From Bosea sp. Tri-49 (GTDB lineage Bacteria > Pseudomonadota > Alphaproteobacteria > Rhizobiales > Beijerinckiaceae): a DNA stretch of 64,000 nucleotides. Each line of letters begins with the position of its first letter. The stretch's first letter is position 1. This document shows, in pieces, positions 18,323 to 28,088 of this stretch. The stretch covers positions 3,966,501-4,030,500 of the forward strand of contig NZ_CP017946.1 of the NCBI RefSeq assembly GCF_003952665.1, read 5' to 3'. The position numbers and the translations under genes were made by a program. The notes beneath the pieces were generated by a model. That model was not told the DNA's origin and did no database searches. It saw nothing but the letters and a program-made list of their open reading frames with translations.

Positions 18323-19528
18323 TCACTTCTTGACGAGCGGGCACTCGCTCTCGGCGAGCGGCTTGAAGGCCTCGTCCGCCTTCAGCACCGCGATCTGCTT
18401 GTAGTAATCCCACGGCGCCTTCGATTCCGACGGCTTCTTGACCTCGAACAGGTACATGTCGTGCATCTTGCGGCCGTCGACGCGGACCGAGCCCTTGCCG
18501 AACAGCGGGTCGTCGGTCGGCAATTCCTTCATCTTGGCCATGACGGCAGCCGAATCCTTGCTCTTGGCCGCCTCGACCGCCTTGAGATAGTGCAGCATGC
18601 CGGAATAGACGCCGGCCTGGACCATGGAGGGCTTCTTGCCGCCGTTGAGCTTGGCGAAACGCTCGGACCAGGCGCGGGTCTGGTCATTCATGTCCCAGTA
18701 GAAGGACTCGGTCAGGACGAGGCCCTGAGCCGTCTGCAGGCCGAGCGCATGCACGTCCGTGGCGAAGACGAGCAGACCGGCCAGCTTCTGGCCGCCGGCG
18801 ACGATGCCGAATTCACCCGCCTGCTTGATCGAGTTGATGGTGTCGCCGCCGGCATTGGCGAGGCCGATGACCTTGGCCTTGGATGCCTGCGCCTGCAGCA
18901 GGAAGGACGAGAAGTCCGTGCCGGGGAACGGCGTGCGCACGGCGCCGAGCACCTTGCCGCCGGCCTTGGTCACCACCGCCGCGGTGTCGCGCTCAAGCGC
19001 ATGGCCGAAGGCGTAGTCGGCGGTAAGGAAGAACCAGCTGTCGCCGCCGGCCTTGGTCATGGCGCCGCCGGTGCCCTGGGCCAGCGCGTAGGTGTCGTAG
19101 GTCCAGTGGACCGTGTTCGGCGAGCAGGCCTTGCCGGTCAGGTCCGAGGAGGCCGCGCCGGAGTTGATGTGGACCTTGTTCTTCTCGCGAGTGATCTGGT
19201 TGACCGCGAGCGCGACCGAGGAGGTCGGCACGTCGAGGATCAGGTCGACACCGTCCTGGTCGTACCATTGCCGGGCGATGGTCGAACCGACGTCCGGCTT
19301 GTTCTGGTGGTCGGCCGAGACGATCTCGACCTTGATGCCCTTCTCGGCCGCCTTGAAGTCCTCGACCGCGAGGCGCGCGGCGATCACCGAGCCCTCGCCC
19401 GAAAGGTCGGCATAGAGACCGGAGCGGTCGTTGAGTACGCCGGCCTTGACCGAAATCTGCTGCGCCAGCGCCGGCGAAGCCATCAGTGCGCCGAGCGCCG
19501 TGGCCGCGAGCAATGTCTTGAGCTGCAT
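18323..19528 (-). CDS. ABC transporter substrate-binding protein (LivK/HAAT type)
   Basis: A 401-aa periplasmic binding protein of the leucine/isoleucine/valine (type I) fold. Signal peptide residues 1-22 end in ASPALA before QQISVKAG. Conserved regions include GVLNDRSGLYADLSGEGSV, ADHQNKPDVGSTIARQWYDQ and FFLTADYAFGHALERDTAAV. This clade is abundant in Bradyrhizobium-like bacteria and often serves aromatic or keto acids instead of amino acids, so the ligand stays open. It lies between livF and livH in the operon, with hairpins downstream. Confidence 0.83.
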   Translation of the reverse strand: MQLKTLLAATALGALMASPALAQQISVKAGVLNDRSGLYADLSGEGSVIAARLAVEDFKAAEKGIKVEIVSADHQNKPDVGSTIARQWYDQDGVDLILDVPTSSVALAVNQITREKNKVHINSGAASSDLTGKACSPNTVHWTYDTYALAQGTGGAMTKAGGDSWFFLTADYAFGHALERDTAAVVTKAGGKVLGAVRTPFPGTDFSSFLLQAQASKAKVIGLANAGGDTINSIKQAGEFGIVAGGQKLAGLLVFATDVHALGLQTAQGLVLTESFYWDMNDQTRAWSERFAKLNGGKKPSMVQAGVYSGMLHYLKAVEAAKSKDSAAVMAKMKELPTDDPLFGKGSVRVDGRKMHDMYLFEVKKPSESKAPWDYYKQIAVLKADEAFKPLAESECPLVKK

Positions 19529-19584
19529 GTTTCTATCTCCCTGAGATGTCTGGTGTTCGTAAGGTTCTTGTTGGACGCCCTGCG

Positions 19585-20320
<736 letters not shown>

Positions 20321-20331
<11 letters not shown>

Positions 20332-21085
20332 GGCCGACCCCCGATCCGATATAGGCTTCGACCACGCGCGGATCCTTCGAGACGGTGGCATAGTCGCCCT
20401 CAGCCAGGACCTGGCCGCGGGCGAGCACGGTGATGCGGTCGCAGAGCGAGGCGACGACCGAGAGATTGTGCTCGACCATCAGGATAGTGCGATCCTTCGA
20501 GACCTTGCGGATCAACGCCTCGATGCGCTCGATGTCCTCGCGGCCCATTCCGGCCATGGGCTCGTCGAGCAGCAGCATCTCGGGCTCAAGCGCGAGCGTC
20601 GTCGCGATCTCAAGCGCGCGCTTGCGGCCATAAGAGAGCTCGCCGGCCGGCAGATCGGCGAAGGCCGACAAGCCGACGGCGTCGACCAGGCGCAGCGCCT
20701 CGGCATCGAGCGGAGAGAGCACCTTCTCCGAGCGCCAGAAATCGAAGCTATCGCCGCGTTTTCTCTGAAGCGCGACGCGGACATTGGTCTTGACCGAGAG
20801 CTGCGGGAAGACCGCCGAGATCTGGAAAGAGCGCACCAGCCCGAGCCTGGCGATCTCGGCCGGCTTCTCGCGGGAGATATCGCGGCCATTATAGACGATC
20901 TGGCCCCGCGTCAGCGGCAGGAACTTGGTCAGCAGGTTGAAGCAGGTCGTCTTGCCCGCGCCGTTCGGTCCGATCAGCGCGTGGATCGACCCGCGTCTGA
21001 CCTTCAGATCAACGCCATTGACGGCTGTGAAGCCGGCGAATTCTTTCGTGAGGCCTGAGGTCGATAGAATAATATCCTCAGACAT
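20321..21085 (-). CDS. livG: Branched-chain amino acid-type ABC transporter ATP-binding protein (LivG)
   Basis: A 254-aa ATPase. Walker A GPNGAGKTTCFNLL and Walker B LLLDEPMAGMG are intact, and the signature region reads LSYGRKRALEIA, as is normal for LivG-type subunits. GLVRSFQISAVFP is the typical Q-loop region. It is the first gene of the transporter operon on the minus strand, 180 bp downstream of a TetR gene on the same strand. The 180-bp gap holds no visible gene and probably contains the operon promoter. Confidence 0.87.
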
Positions 21086-21264
21086 CCGCCCTTAACCTTA
21101 GTCATTGCTGGATTGTTCGTTTCCCCGGGCGGCATGCTGCACCGCGCATATCGCCCATGTCAACGGCGCGGGTGTGCGCAAAAACCCATGCGGGGGACGC
21201 GAAGCCCTCGCCCCTAGACGAAAGGCTTACGCATAAGGACTAGAGCTTGGTCTCGGCCGTGGCG

Positions 21265-21888
21265 CTATGCATCCTTCGCGACCGCAGCCGCAAAGACCGC
21301 AGCGATCTCGCGCAGTCGGACCAGATAGTCCTCGCAGGAGGGCTGCTCGCCATATTTGGCGCCTGCTGCGGCGCGCATCATCGTCGCGATCAGCGTATCC
21401 AGCGGCAGGCCGCTGCGCTCGATAGCGATCTGGCCTTTTGCCACGGCATCCTCGAACAGCTGGCGGGCGAAGCTGACGAAGATCGCCTCGAAGGCGGCAA
21501 GCTCGGCTCCGGCGATGCTCACCATCACCGCCTTGAGCTCGCCGAGATGCTCGCCAGCGCTGAAGGCGCTGAAGGCAGTGCCGTGATGGGCTGCCATCAG
21601 CGCAGCCAGCCGCTGCGCGAACGGGCCGGGCGTTGCGAGAGCCTCGCGGCAACGTGTCTCGACTTGGCTGCCGAGGCCGGCGAGCATGGCCCGAAAGACG
21701 TCGTCCTTGCCTTTGAAATGGAGGTAGAGCGTGGCGCGGGCGACCCCGGCCTCGCGCGCGATGTCGTCCATCGAGGTGCGTTTGTAGCCGTAGCGGGCGA
21801 AGAGGCGCAGCGCCGCCTCCGCGATCTGCTCGATCCGGCCCTTGCCGTCCTCGCCGGACGTTGTGGAACTTTCGCTGCGGTCGCTCAT
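21265..21888 (-). CDS. TetR-family transcriptional regulator
   Basis: A 207-aa TetR protein. The helix-turn-helix lies at about residues 38-65 (TSMDDIAREAGVARATLYLH then FKGKDDVFRAM), and an AcrR/RutR-like C-terminal domain follows. A perfect 9-bp inverted repeat sits about 40 bp upstream, in the region shared with the divergent isoquinoline-oxidoreductase-like genes. The simplest reading is that this protein represses itself and those genes. It may also influence the liv-type operon downstream. Confidence 0.87.
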   Translation of the reverse strand: MSDRSESSTTSGEDGKGRIEQIAEAALRLFARYGYKRTSMDDIAREAGVARATLYLHFKGKDDVFRAMLAGLGSQVETRCREALATPGPFAQRLAALMAAHHGTAFSAFSAGEHLGELKAVMVSIAGAELAAFEAIFVSFARQLFEDAVAKGQIAIERSGLPLDTLIATMMRAAAGAKYGEQPSCEDYLVRLREIAAVFAAAVAKDA

Positions 21889-21928
21889 TTGCAGTCTTGA
21901 CAGAATCCAAACTGTCGGCGACTATTCT

Positions 21929-21951
21929 AGTTAGACGCAAAACGTCTAACT
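21929..21951. promoter_or_regulatory. Candidate TetR operator (perfect 9-bp inverted repeat)
   Basis: AGTTAGACG (21929-21937) and CGTCTAACT (21943-21951) are perfectly complementary around CAAAA. A further CGTCTAG half-site lies just to the right (21952-21958). The element is in the 196-bp gap between the TetR gene and the divergent 2Fe-2S subunit gene. Size and symmetry fit a TetR/AcrR operator. Confidence 0.7.
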
Positions 21952-22084
21952 CGTCTAGTCGCACGACCCCAGACGACGGATCATTCGCCCGCCTCTGATA
22001 TGTCAGAACGGGCCTGCGAGCGAGCCTCGATCCGACTGCCATGGTGCCGTGCTGCGTCATGAACGCGATCCCCGCGAGGCAGCC

Positions 22085-22546
22085 ATGGTCCACTCGATCA
22101 ACATCAATGGAACGACGCACCGCGTCGACGTCGACGACGACACCCCCTTGCTCTGGGTGCTGCGCGACAATCTCGGACTAACCGGCACCAAGTTCGGCTG
22201 CGGCGTCGCACAATGCGGCGCCTGCACTGTCTATATGGACGGCCAGCCGCTGCGCTCCTGCTCCATGCCCGTCTCCGCCATCGGCGAAGCCAAGATCACC
22301 ACGATCGAGGCGCTCGCCGGCAAGGAGGCGCAGGCCGTGCAGGCGGCTTGGGTCAAGCACGACGTGCCGCAATGCGGCTACTGCCAGTCCGGCCAGGTCA
22401 TGAGCGCGATCGCCCTGCTCAGGGAGATCCGCAAGCCCACCGACCGCGACATCGACCTCGCCATGAACGGCAATCTCTGCCGTTGCGCCACTTATGTCCG
22501 CATTCGCGCCGCGATCCACGACGCCGCGCGCACGCTGGAGGGCTGA
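22085..22546 (+). CDS. iorA: (2Fe-2S)-binding subunit of molybdenum hydroxylase (isoquinoline 1-oxidoreductase alpha-like)
   Basis: A 153-aa small subunit. The plant-type [2Fe-2S] site is at GCGVAQCGACTVYMDG with a fourth Cys in LRSCS. A second, all-helical [2Fe-2S] site is formed by CGYCQSGQVM and CRCATYVRIR. It carries electrons from the molybdenum subunit encoded next (3-bp gap). The ATG at 22085 (MVHSININ) is chosen because homologues start there; an upstream ATG at 22049 lacks support. Such two-subunit enzymes (IorAB type) oxidise N-heteroaromatics or aldehydes and lack an FAD subunit. Confidence 0.86.
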   Translation: MVHSININGTTHRVDVDDDTPLLWVLRDNLGLTGTKFGCGVAQCGACTVYMDGQPLRSCSMPVSAIGEAKITTIEALAGKEAQAVQAAWVKHDVPQCGYCQSGQVMSAIALLREIRKPTDRDIDLAMNGNLCRCATYVRIRAAIHDAARTLEG

Positions 22547-22549
22547 GCC

Positions 22550-24724
22550 ATGACCGCGCACGACACGAACCTCTCCCGCCGCAACCTGCTCAAGGGCGCC
22601 GGCGCGCTCGTCATCGGGCTTAGCCTGCCGCAGGCCGGCCGCGCGCAATCGGGCGCAGCGCAGGTGTTCAAGCCCGGCGGTGCTGCGGCCTTCGCCCCGA
22701 ACGCATTCGTCCGCATCGCCGCCGACGACACGGTGACAGTGCTGGTCAAGCATATCGAGTTCGGGCAGGGCCCGTTTACCGGCCTCGCCACTCTCGTCGC
22801 CGAGGAGCTCGATGCCGACTGGGGCCAGATGCGGGCCGAGCATGCTCTGGCCGACGCCAAGCTCTACGCCAACCTCGCCTTCGGCATCCAGGGCACTGGC
22901 GGCTCGACCGCAATCGCCAACTCCTGGGAGCAGATGCGCAAGGCCGGCGCGACGGCGCGCGCCATGCTGGTGCAAGCGGCCGCCGAGGCCTGGAAGGTGC
23001 CGGCTGCCGAGATCAGCATCGAGAAGGGTGTGCTGAAGCATGCTTCCGGCAAGCAGGGCCGTTTCGGTGAATTCGCCGAAGCCGCCTCCAAGCTGCAGGC
23101 CCCGACCGAGGTCAAGCTCAAGGACCCCGCGCAGTTCAGGCTGATCGGCAAGGAGGGAGTGGCCCCCCGTCTCGACAGCCTGGGCAAGTCGACCGGCAAA
23201 GCGCAGTTCACCATCGATATCAATACGCCGAACATGCTGACGGTGGTGGTCGCCCGGCCGCCGCGCTTCGGCGGCAAGGTCGCCTCCTTCGACGCCAGCG
23301 CGGCAAAGAACGTGAAGGGCGTCGTCGATGTCCAGCAGATCCCGTCCGGCGTCGCCGTCTATGCAACCGGGACCTGGCCGGCGCTGAAAGGGCGCGAGGC
23401 CCTCAAGGTGACCTGGGACGAAAGCGGCGCGGAGAAGCGCGGCAGCCGCGAGCTGATCGCCGAATATCGCAAGCTCGCCCGGACGGAAGGCACTGTCGCG
23501 GGCAAGCATGGCGACGCCGAAGCCGTGCTCGCCAAGGCCGACAAGGTGATCGAGAGCGAATACGTCTTCCCCTATCTGGCGCATGCACCGATGGAGCCGC
23601 TCGACGGCTATCTCGAATGGAATGCGCAAGGCGCGCTCGCTCGCCTCGGCAGCCAACTCCAGACCATCGACCATCAGGTCATCGCCAAGGTACTCGGTCT
23701 CGGACCGGAGAAGGTCACGGTCGAGACCCTGCTCGGCGGCGGCAGCTTCGGCCGGCGGGCGCAGCCGAGTTCCGAACTCGCGGTCGAACTCGCCGAAGTG
23801 GCCAAGGCGATCGGCCCGAACCGGCCGGTCAAGCTGGTGCGCACCCGCGAGGATGATCTCTCCGGCGGCTATTACCGCCCGCTCTTCCTGCACCGCATGC
23901 GCGGCGCGGTGAAGGACGGCAAGATCACCGCCTGGAGCACCGCGATCGTCGGCCAGTCCTTCCTCAAGGGCTCGCCCTTCGAGGCGATGATCAAGGATGG
24001 GATCGACCCGGTGATGGTCGAGGGTGCCAACGAGCTGCCCTACGAGGTCACCGATTTCCGCTGCGACCTACACACCGTCGATGTCGGCGTGCCGACCTTG
24101 TGGTGGCGCTCGGTCGGCCACACCCATACCGGCTATGCGGTCGAATGCTTCATCGACCGGTTGCTGCAAGAGGCCGGGCAGGATCCGGTCGCCGGCCGGC
24201 TCGCCTTGATGGGCAAGCATCAGCGCCTCGCCAATGTCCTCAAGGCAGCGGCTGATCTCGCCAAGTGGAACGGCCCCGGCCCGGTCAACGGCCGCGCCCG
24301 CGGCGTCGGCGTGGTCGAGAGCTTCGGCTCCTATGTCGTGCAGATCGCCGAGGTCTCGCTCGGGGAAGGTGGCGAGCCCAAGGTGCACAAGGTCTGGTGC
24401 GCGATCGATTGCGGCGTTGCGGTTAATCCCGACATCATCCGGGCGCAGATCGAGGGCGGTATCGGTTTCGGCCTCGGCCATGTCCTCTATGGCGAGCTGA
24501 CCCTCGACCAGGGCAAGCCGGTGCAGACCAATTTCGACAGCTATCGCTCGCTGCGCATCCACGAGATGCCGGAGGTCGAGGTCCGGATCGTGCCGTCGAC
24601 CGAGAAGCCGACCGGCGTCGGCGAGCCGGGCGTGCCGCCGATCGGGCCGGCGGTCGCCAATGCGCTGGCGCGGCTCGGGCGCGAGAGGCCGCTGTCGCTG
24701 CCGATGGTCGGGGGGACCGTGTGA
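22550..24724 (+). CDS. iorB: Molybdopterin-binding subunit of isoquinoline 1-oxidoreductase-like enzyme
   Basis: A 724-aa large subunit with a twin-arginine leader (LSRRNLLKGAGALVIGLSLP), so the enzyme should work in the periplasm. Molybdopterin-binding stretches include FGQGPFTGLATLVAEELDA, GIQGTGGSTAIANSWEQMRK and TLLGGGSFGRRAQPSSE. The catalytic Glu is in GVGEPGVPPIGPAVANAL near the end. The enzyme hydroxylates N-heterocycles or oxidises aldehydes using water. There is no FAD subunit. The following diheme cytochrome gene overlaps the stop and is the natural electron acceptor. The real substrate cannot be told from sequence alone. Confidence 0.85.
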   Translation: MTAHDTNLSRRNLLKGAGALVIGLSLPQAGRAQSGAAQVFKPGGAAAFAPNAFVRIAADDTVTVLVKHIEFGQGPFTGLATLVAEELDADWGQMRAEHALADAKLYANLAFGIQGTGGSTAIANSWEQMRKAGATARAMLVQAAAEAWKVPAAEISIEKGVLKHASGKQGRFGEFAEAASKLQAPTEVKLKDPAQFRLIGKEGVAPRLDSLGKSTGKAQFTIDINTPNMLTVVVARPPRFGGKVASFDASAAKNVKGVVDVQQIPSGVAVYATGTWPALKGREALKVTWDESGAEKRGSRELIAEYRKLARTEGTVAGKHGDAEAVLAKADKVIESEYVFPYLAHAPMEPLDGYLEWNAQGALARLGSQLQTIDHQVIAKVLGLGPEKVTVETLLGGGSFGRRAQPSSELAVELAEVAKAIGPNRPVKLVRTREDDLSGGYYRPLFLHRMRGAVKDGKITAWSTAIVGQSFLKGSPFEAMIKDGIDPVMVEGANELPYEVTDFRCDLHTVDVGVPTLWWRSVGHTHTGYAVECFIDRLLQEAGQDPVAGRLALMGKHQRLANVLKAAADLAKWNGPGPVNGRARGVGVVESFGSYVVQIAEVSLGEGGEPKVHKVWCAIDCGVAVNPDIIRAQIEGGIGFGLGHVLYGELTLDQGKPVQTNFDSYRSLRIHEMPEVEVRIVPSTEKPTGVGEPGVPPIGPAVANALARLGRERPLSLPMVGGTV

Positions 24725-25350
24725 TGCGGTCGATCGCTCTCGCCACGACCGCGGCCGCCGTCACTCTGCTGCTCGGCAGCGCACTCACGCTGGCGCAAAC
24801 CGCGCCGGCGCCGCAGCCCGGCGGGGCGACCCTGCGCCCGGCGGCAAGCTTCACCAACATCGCCAATCAGCGCGACCGCTCGGTCGCGCTGTTCAACGAG
24901 ATCGGCAAGGTGCTGCAGCATCCGCGCTGCATGAACTGCCACCCGGCAACGGAACGGCCGCGCCAGACCGATGTCAGGCGGTTGCACGAGCCCATGGTGG
25001 TTCGCGGCAAGGACGGGCATGGCGCGCCCGGGCTCGCCTGCACCACCTGCCACGGCAAGCAGAACTTCGACCCGGCCGGCGTTCCCGGCGATGGTCACTG
25101 GGCGCTCGCCCCGGCCTCGATGGCCTGGGAGGGCAAGACGCTCGGCCAGATCTGCGAGCAGCTCAAGGACCAGAACCGCAACGGCAGCCGAGACCTCGCC
25201 GCGATCGTCAAGCATGTCACCACTGACACACTGGTGCTCTGGGGCTGGAACCCCGGCAAGGGTCGCCAGCCGGTGCCAGGCACGAACGCCCAGTTCGGCG
25301 AGCTGATGCAGGCCTGGGCCGATAGCGGCGCGGCCTGCCCGGCGGCGTAG
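24724..25350 (+). CDS. Periplasmic diheme c-type cytochrome-like protein of the molybdenum hydroxylase operon
   Basis: A 208-aa exported protein (signal peptide about residues 1-25, ending LTLAQ) with two heme c motifs. CMNCH is at about residues 70-74 and CTTCH at about 105-109. The rest (LAAIVKHVTTDTLVLWGWNP) matches proteins often found beside IorB-type enzymes. It most likely takes electrons from IorAB and hands them to the respiratory chain. The ATG overlaps the iorB stop (TGATG-type overlap; a GTG one codon earlier is also possible). Confidence 0.75.
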   Translation: MRSIALATTAAAVTLLLGSALTLAQTAPAPQPGGATLRPAASFTNIANQRDRSVALFNEIGKVLQHPRCMNCHPATERPRQTDVRRLHEPMVVRGKDGHGAPGLACTTCHGKQNFDPAGVPGDGHWALAPASMAWEGKTLGQICEQLKDQNRNGSRDLAAIVKHVTTDTLVLWGWNPGKGRQPVPGTNAQFGELMQAWADSGAACPAA

Positions 25351-25353
25351 ACC

Positions 25354-26808
25354 CTAGCGGAACGGCGGCTCGTCGAAGCTGCGCAGCTTGCGCGAATGGA
25401 TCGACGAGCCGGCTTCCTTGAGCTTTTCCAGCGCGGCGAGGCCGATCTTGAGATGCTCGCTTACGGCGCGCTCATAGAAGGCGTTGGCGGCACCCGGCAG
25501 CTTGATCTCGCCGTGCAGCGGCTTGTCGGAGACGCAGAGCAAGGTGCCGTAGGGCACGCGCAGGCGATAGCCCTGCGCGGCGATGGTGCCCGATTCCATG
25601 TCGACCGCGATGGCCCGCGACAGGTTGATGCGCTTGCGCTCCTTGGTCCAGCGCAGCTCCCAATTGCGATCGTCCTGCGTCACGACGGTGCCAGTGCGCA
25701 GGCGCTGCTTCAGCCGGTCGCCCTTCTCGCCGGTGACCTCGGCTGCCGCCTCTTGCAAGGCGACCTGGACCTCCGCCAGCGCCGGGACGGGCACATCGGG
25801 CGGCACCAGCTCGTCCAGAATGCCGTCCTGGCGGAGATAGGCGTGGGCGAGGACATAATCGCCGATGATCTGGGTCTGGCGCAGGCCGCCGCAATGGCCG
25901 ACCATCAGCCAGCAATTGGGTCGCAGCACCGCAAGATGGTCGGTGATGTTCTTGGCGTTGGAGGGGCCGACGCCGATATTGACGAGAGTCACGCCCTCGC
26001 CGCTCTCGCGGATCAGGTGGTAGGCCGGCATCTGGAAGCGGTGCCAGGGCGCCGACATCACCCGCTCGGCGGCGCTGACGTCGATGCCGTCGCGATCGAT
26101 GCGAATACCGCCCGGGGCGATCAGCGCCTGCGCCGTGCCGGCCTCGATCTCGGCCAAAGCGAGCCGAACGAACTGGTCGACATAGCGATGGTAGTTGGTC
26201 AGCAGCACCCAGGGCTGCACGGCGCGCCAGTCGGTGCCGGTGTAATGCACGAGCCGCCGCAGCGAATAGTCGACCCGGACCGCGTCGAAGAGCGAGAGCG
26301 GACGCGGCTCGCCCTCAACGATCTCGAAGGTACCGTCGGCGATCTCGTCGCCGACCAGAGCGAGCAGCGGCGTCGGGAAATGCCGGGCAAGCTCGGCGGC
26401 CGTGACCATGCCGCGGCCGAGCTCGTCGCCGCCGTCGAGCGCGTAGGGGTAGGGGATTTCCTGGCTGCTGATGCCGGTCTCGATCGTGGCGCCGTATTCA
26501 TCGACTAGAGGCTGGAGCTGGTCGAGCAGATAGGCGCGGAACTCGGCGGGCTGCGTCACAGTGGTCGAGTAGATGCCGGGCATGGCGAACTTGGCGTAGC
26601 CGCGCCGCGTCGCCGCCGGCAGCTTCGACGGCTCGTAGCTGACGCGCAGCATCGGGTAACGGTAGAGCGCCCGCTCCTCCAGCGTCGGCGGCTGCGCCGT
26701 CTCGAAGAAGCGCTGCAGATCGTTTCGCAGCGCCGTCCGCGCCTGGTCGTAGAGCAGCTCCAGCCGGTCGACGGCCTCCTGCGGCGTGGCGGCGATCTCG
26801 AATGTCAT
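25354..26808 (-). CDS. amn: AMP nucleosidase
   Basis: A 484-aa enzyme that hydrolyses AMP to adenine and ribose 5-phosphate; the length equals that of E. coli Amn. The N-terminal domain begins MTFEIAATPQEAVDRLELLY. The C-terminal phosphorylase-like domain carries VNIGVGPSNAKNITDHLAVL, MVGHCGGLRQTQIIGDYVLA and a closing AVDMESGTIAAQGYRLRVPY. The ATG at 26808 is chosen because homologues begin there; a 30-residue upstream extension is basic and unlike the family. A 7-bp inverted repeat CGAACGA / TCGTTCG (26812-26829) covers the ribosome-site region and could affect expression. It is divergent from a GntR regulator. Confidence 0.92.
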   Translation of the reverse strand: MTFEIAATPQEAVDRLELLYDQARTALRNDLQRFFETAQPPTLEERALYRYPMLRVSYEPSKLPAATRRGYAKFAMPGIYSTTVTQPAEFRAYLLDQLQPLVDEYGATIETGISSQEIPYPYALDGGDELGRGMVTAAELARHFPTPLLALVGDEIADGTFEIVEGEPRPLSLFDAVRVDYSLRRLVHYTGTDWRAVQPWVLLTNYHRYVDQFVRLALAEIEAGTAQALIAPGGIRIDRDGIDVSAAERVMSAPWHRFQMPAYHLIRESGEGVTLVNIGVGPSNAKNITDHLAVLRPNCWLMVGHCGGLRQTQIIGDYVLAHAYLRQDGILDELVPPDVPVPALAEVQVALQEAAAEVTGEKGDRLKQRLRTGTVVTQDDRNWELRWTKERKRINLSRAIAVDMESGTIAAQGYRLRVPYGTLLCVSDKPLHGEIKLPGAANAFYERAVSEHLKIGLAALEKLKEAGSSIHSRKLRSFDEPPFR

Positions 26809-26903
26809 GCGCGAACGACCTCTCGTTCGGCGTGCTTGTAGCTGGGCCGACGAGCCCCTGACAACAGCACCGCATCGGCGCCGCTTGCGGTTCATCAAAT
26901 TTT

Positions 26904-26917
26904 GGATACAATTATCC
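26904..26917. promoter_or_regulatory. Candidate GntR operator
   Basis: GGATA (26904-26908) and TATCC (26913-26917) form a perfect inverted repeat around CAAT, in an AT-rich segment that ends one base before the GntR start codon. This is typical of FadR-type operators used for autoregulation. It occupies the place where a ribosome site would be. Confidence 0.55.
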
Positions 26918-26918
26918 C

Positions 26919-27578
26919 ATGACTATCGCTCGTCTCAGTGCCGCCACGACCGCATCCGCCCTTGCCCAGCGCCTGCGCGAGGCGATCGACGCCGGGCACT
27001 GGCAACCGGGCGATTTGTTGCGCCAGGAGCAGATTGCGGCCGAATACGGCGTCAGCCGCATTCCGGTGCGCGAGGCGCTGGCGCAGCTGCAGAGCGAAGG
27101 GCTGCTCGAGGTCGCGCATTATCGCGGCGCGCGCGTCAGCCGGCCGCAGGCGCAGGAGATCGACGAGCTCTTCGATCTCAGGCTGATGGTCGAGGGCGAT
27201 CTGCTGGCGCGGGCGCTCAGCCAACACGATCAGCGCTCGCTTCGCGAGCTGAAGCGGCTGCAGGATGCCCTGGAGGATGCCGACGACCGGCTCGCCTGGA
27301 TCGCCGGCGACATCGCCTTCCATGAAGCGCTCTACGGCCCGGCGGGGCGGCCCCGCAGCCTTGCTCTGTTCCGGCAACTGCGCGCGCCGATCGACCGGTT
27401 CAGCACCCAAGCGCTCGGTCCAGGCGCTCGCAAGCAGGGCTGGGCGGACGAGCACCGCCAGTTGATCGTCGCAATCGCAGCCACAGACGCGGCCGCCGCC
27501 CGAGCGATCCTCAATCAGCATCTGCAGGCGACGCGCGCGGTCGTGCTCGCGGCCTGCTCAGAACAGGGAGAAGACTGA
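26919..27578 (+). CDS. GntR-family (FadR/FCD) transcriptional regulator
   Basis: A 219-aa regulator with an N-terminal winged helix (QIAAEYGVSRIPVREALAQL) and a C-terminal all-helical FCD ligand domain (residues about 85-215). The FCD motifs include DIAFHEALYGPAGRP and a terminal DEHRQLIVAIAATDAAAARA, which supplies metal- and ligand-contacting residues. No Shine-Dalgarno sequence precedes the ATG; instead a palindrome ends one base before it, so the transcript may be leaderless. The stop overlaps the OsmC start, so the two genes form an operon, divergent from amn. Confidence 0.85.
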   Translation: MTIARLSAATTASALAQRLREAIDAGHWQPGDLLRQEQIAAEYGVSRIPVREALAQLQSEGLLEVAHYRGARVSRPQAQEIDELFDLRLMVEGDLLARALSQHDQRSLRELKRLQDALEDADDRLAWIAGDIAFHEALYGPAGRPRSLALFRQLRAPIDRFSTQALGPGARKQGWADEHRQLIVAIAATDAAAARAILNQHLQATRAVVLAACSEQGED

Positions 27579-28060
27579 TGGCGACGCATGGTGCGACGAT
27601 CACCTGGCAGCGCGGCGAGGAGGCCTTCCTCGACAACCGCTACAGCCGCGCGCATCTCTGGCGCTTCGACGGTGGAGTCGAGGTGCCGGCGTCGAGCTCG
27701 CCGCATGTGGTGCGCGTGCCCTTATCGAACCCGGCCAATGTCGATCCGGAAGAGGCCTATGTCGCAGGGCTGTCGAGCTGCCACATGCTTACATTCCTCA
27801 ACCTGGCGGCGCTGCGCGGCTTGCGGGTAGACAGCTATGTCGACGCGGCCGAAGGCGTGATGCTGAAGAACGCCGACGGCAAGAAATGGGTGGCGACGGT
27901 GACGCTCAGGCCGCATATCGTCTTCAGTGGCCCGAAGGCGCCGAACGAGGCCACCGTCGAGGTGCTGCATCACGAAGCCCACGCCAACTGCTTCCTGGCC
28001 AATTCGGTGCGTTCGGCGATCGAGACCCGGGGCAGCTGGGACTACCAGGGCGCAGCCTGA
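27578..28060 (+). CDS. OsmC-family peroxiredoxin-like protein
   Basis: A 160-aa OsmC/Ohr-fold protein. The two redox cysteines of the family are visible in GLSSCHMLTFLNLA and HANCFLANSVRSAI. OsmC proteins reduce organic hydroperoxides using thiols and act as dimers in the cytoplasm. The N-terminus TWQRGEEAFLDNRYSRAHLW matches the YhfA/OsmC-like subclass. The start shares one base with the GntR stop. Regulation by that GntR protein is likely but untested. Confidence 0.85.
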   Translation: MATHGATITWQRGEEAFLDNRYSRAHLWRFDGGVEVPASSSPHVVRVPLSNPANVDPEEAYVAGLSSCHMLTFLNLAALRGLRVDSYVDAAEGVMLKNADGKKWVATVTLRPHIVFSGPKAPNEATVEVLHHEAHANCFLANSVRSAIETRGSWDYQGAA

Positions 28061-28088
28061 GATCGGCACCGCATAGAAGGAACCGCCC

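Noticed and set aside
16302..18404. 700-aa plus-strand reading frame
   Set aside because: Rich in D, H, E and R in the manner of antisense frames in high-GC DNA, and it lies opposite well-supported livM and livH genes.
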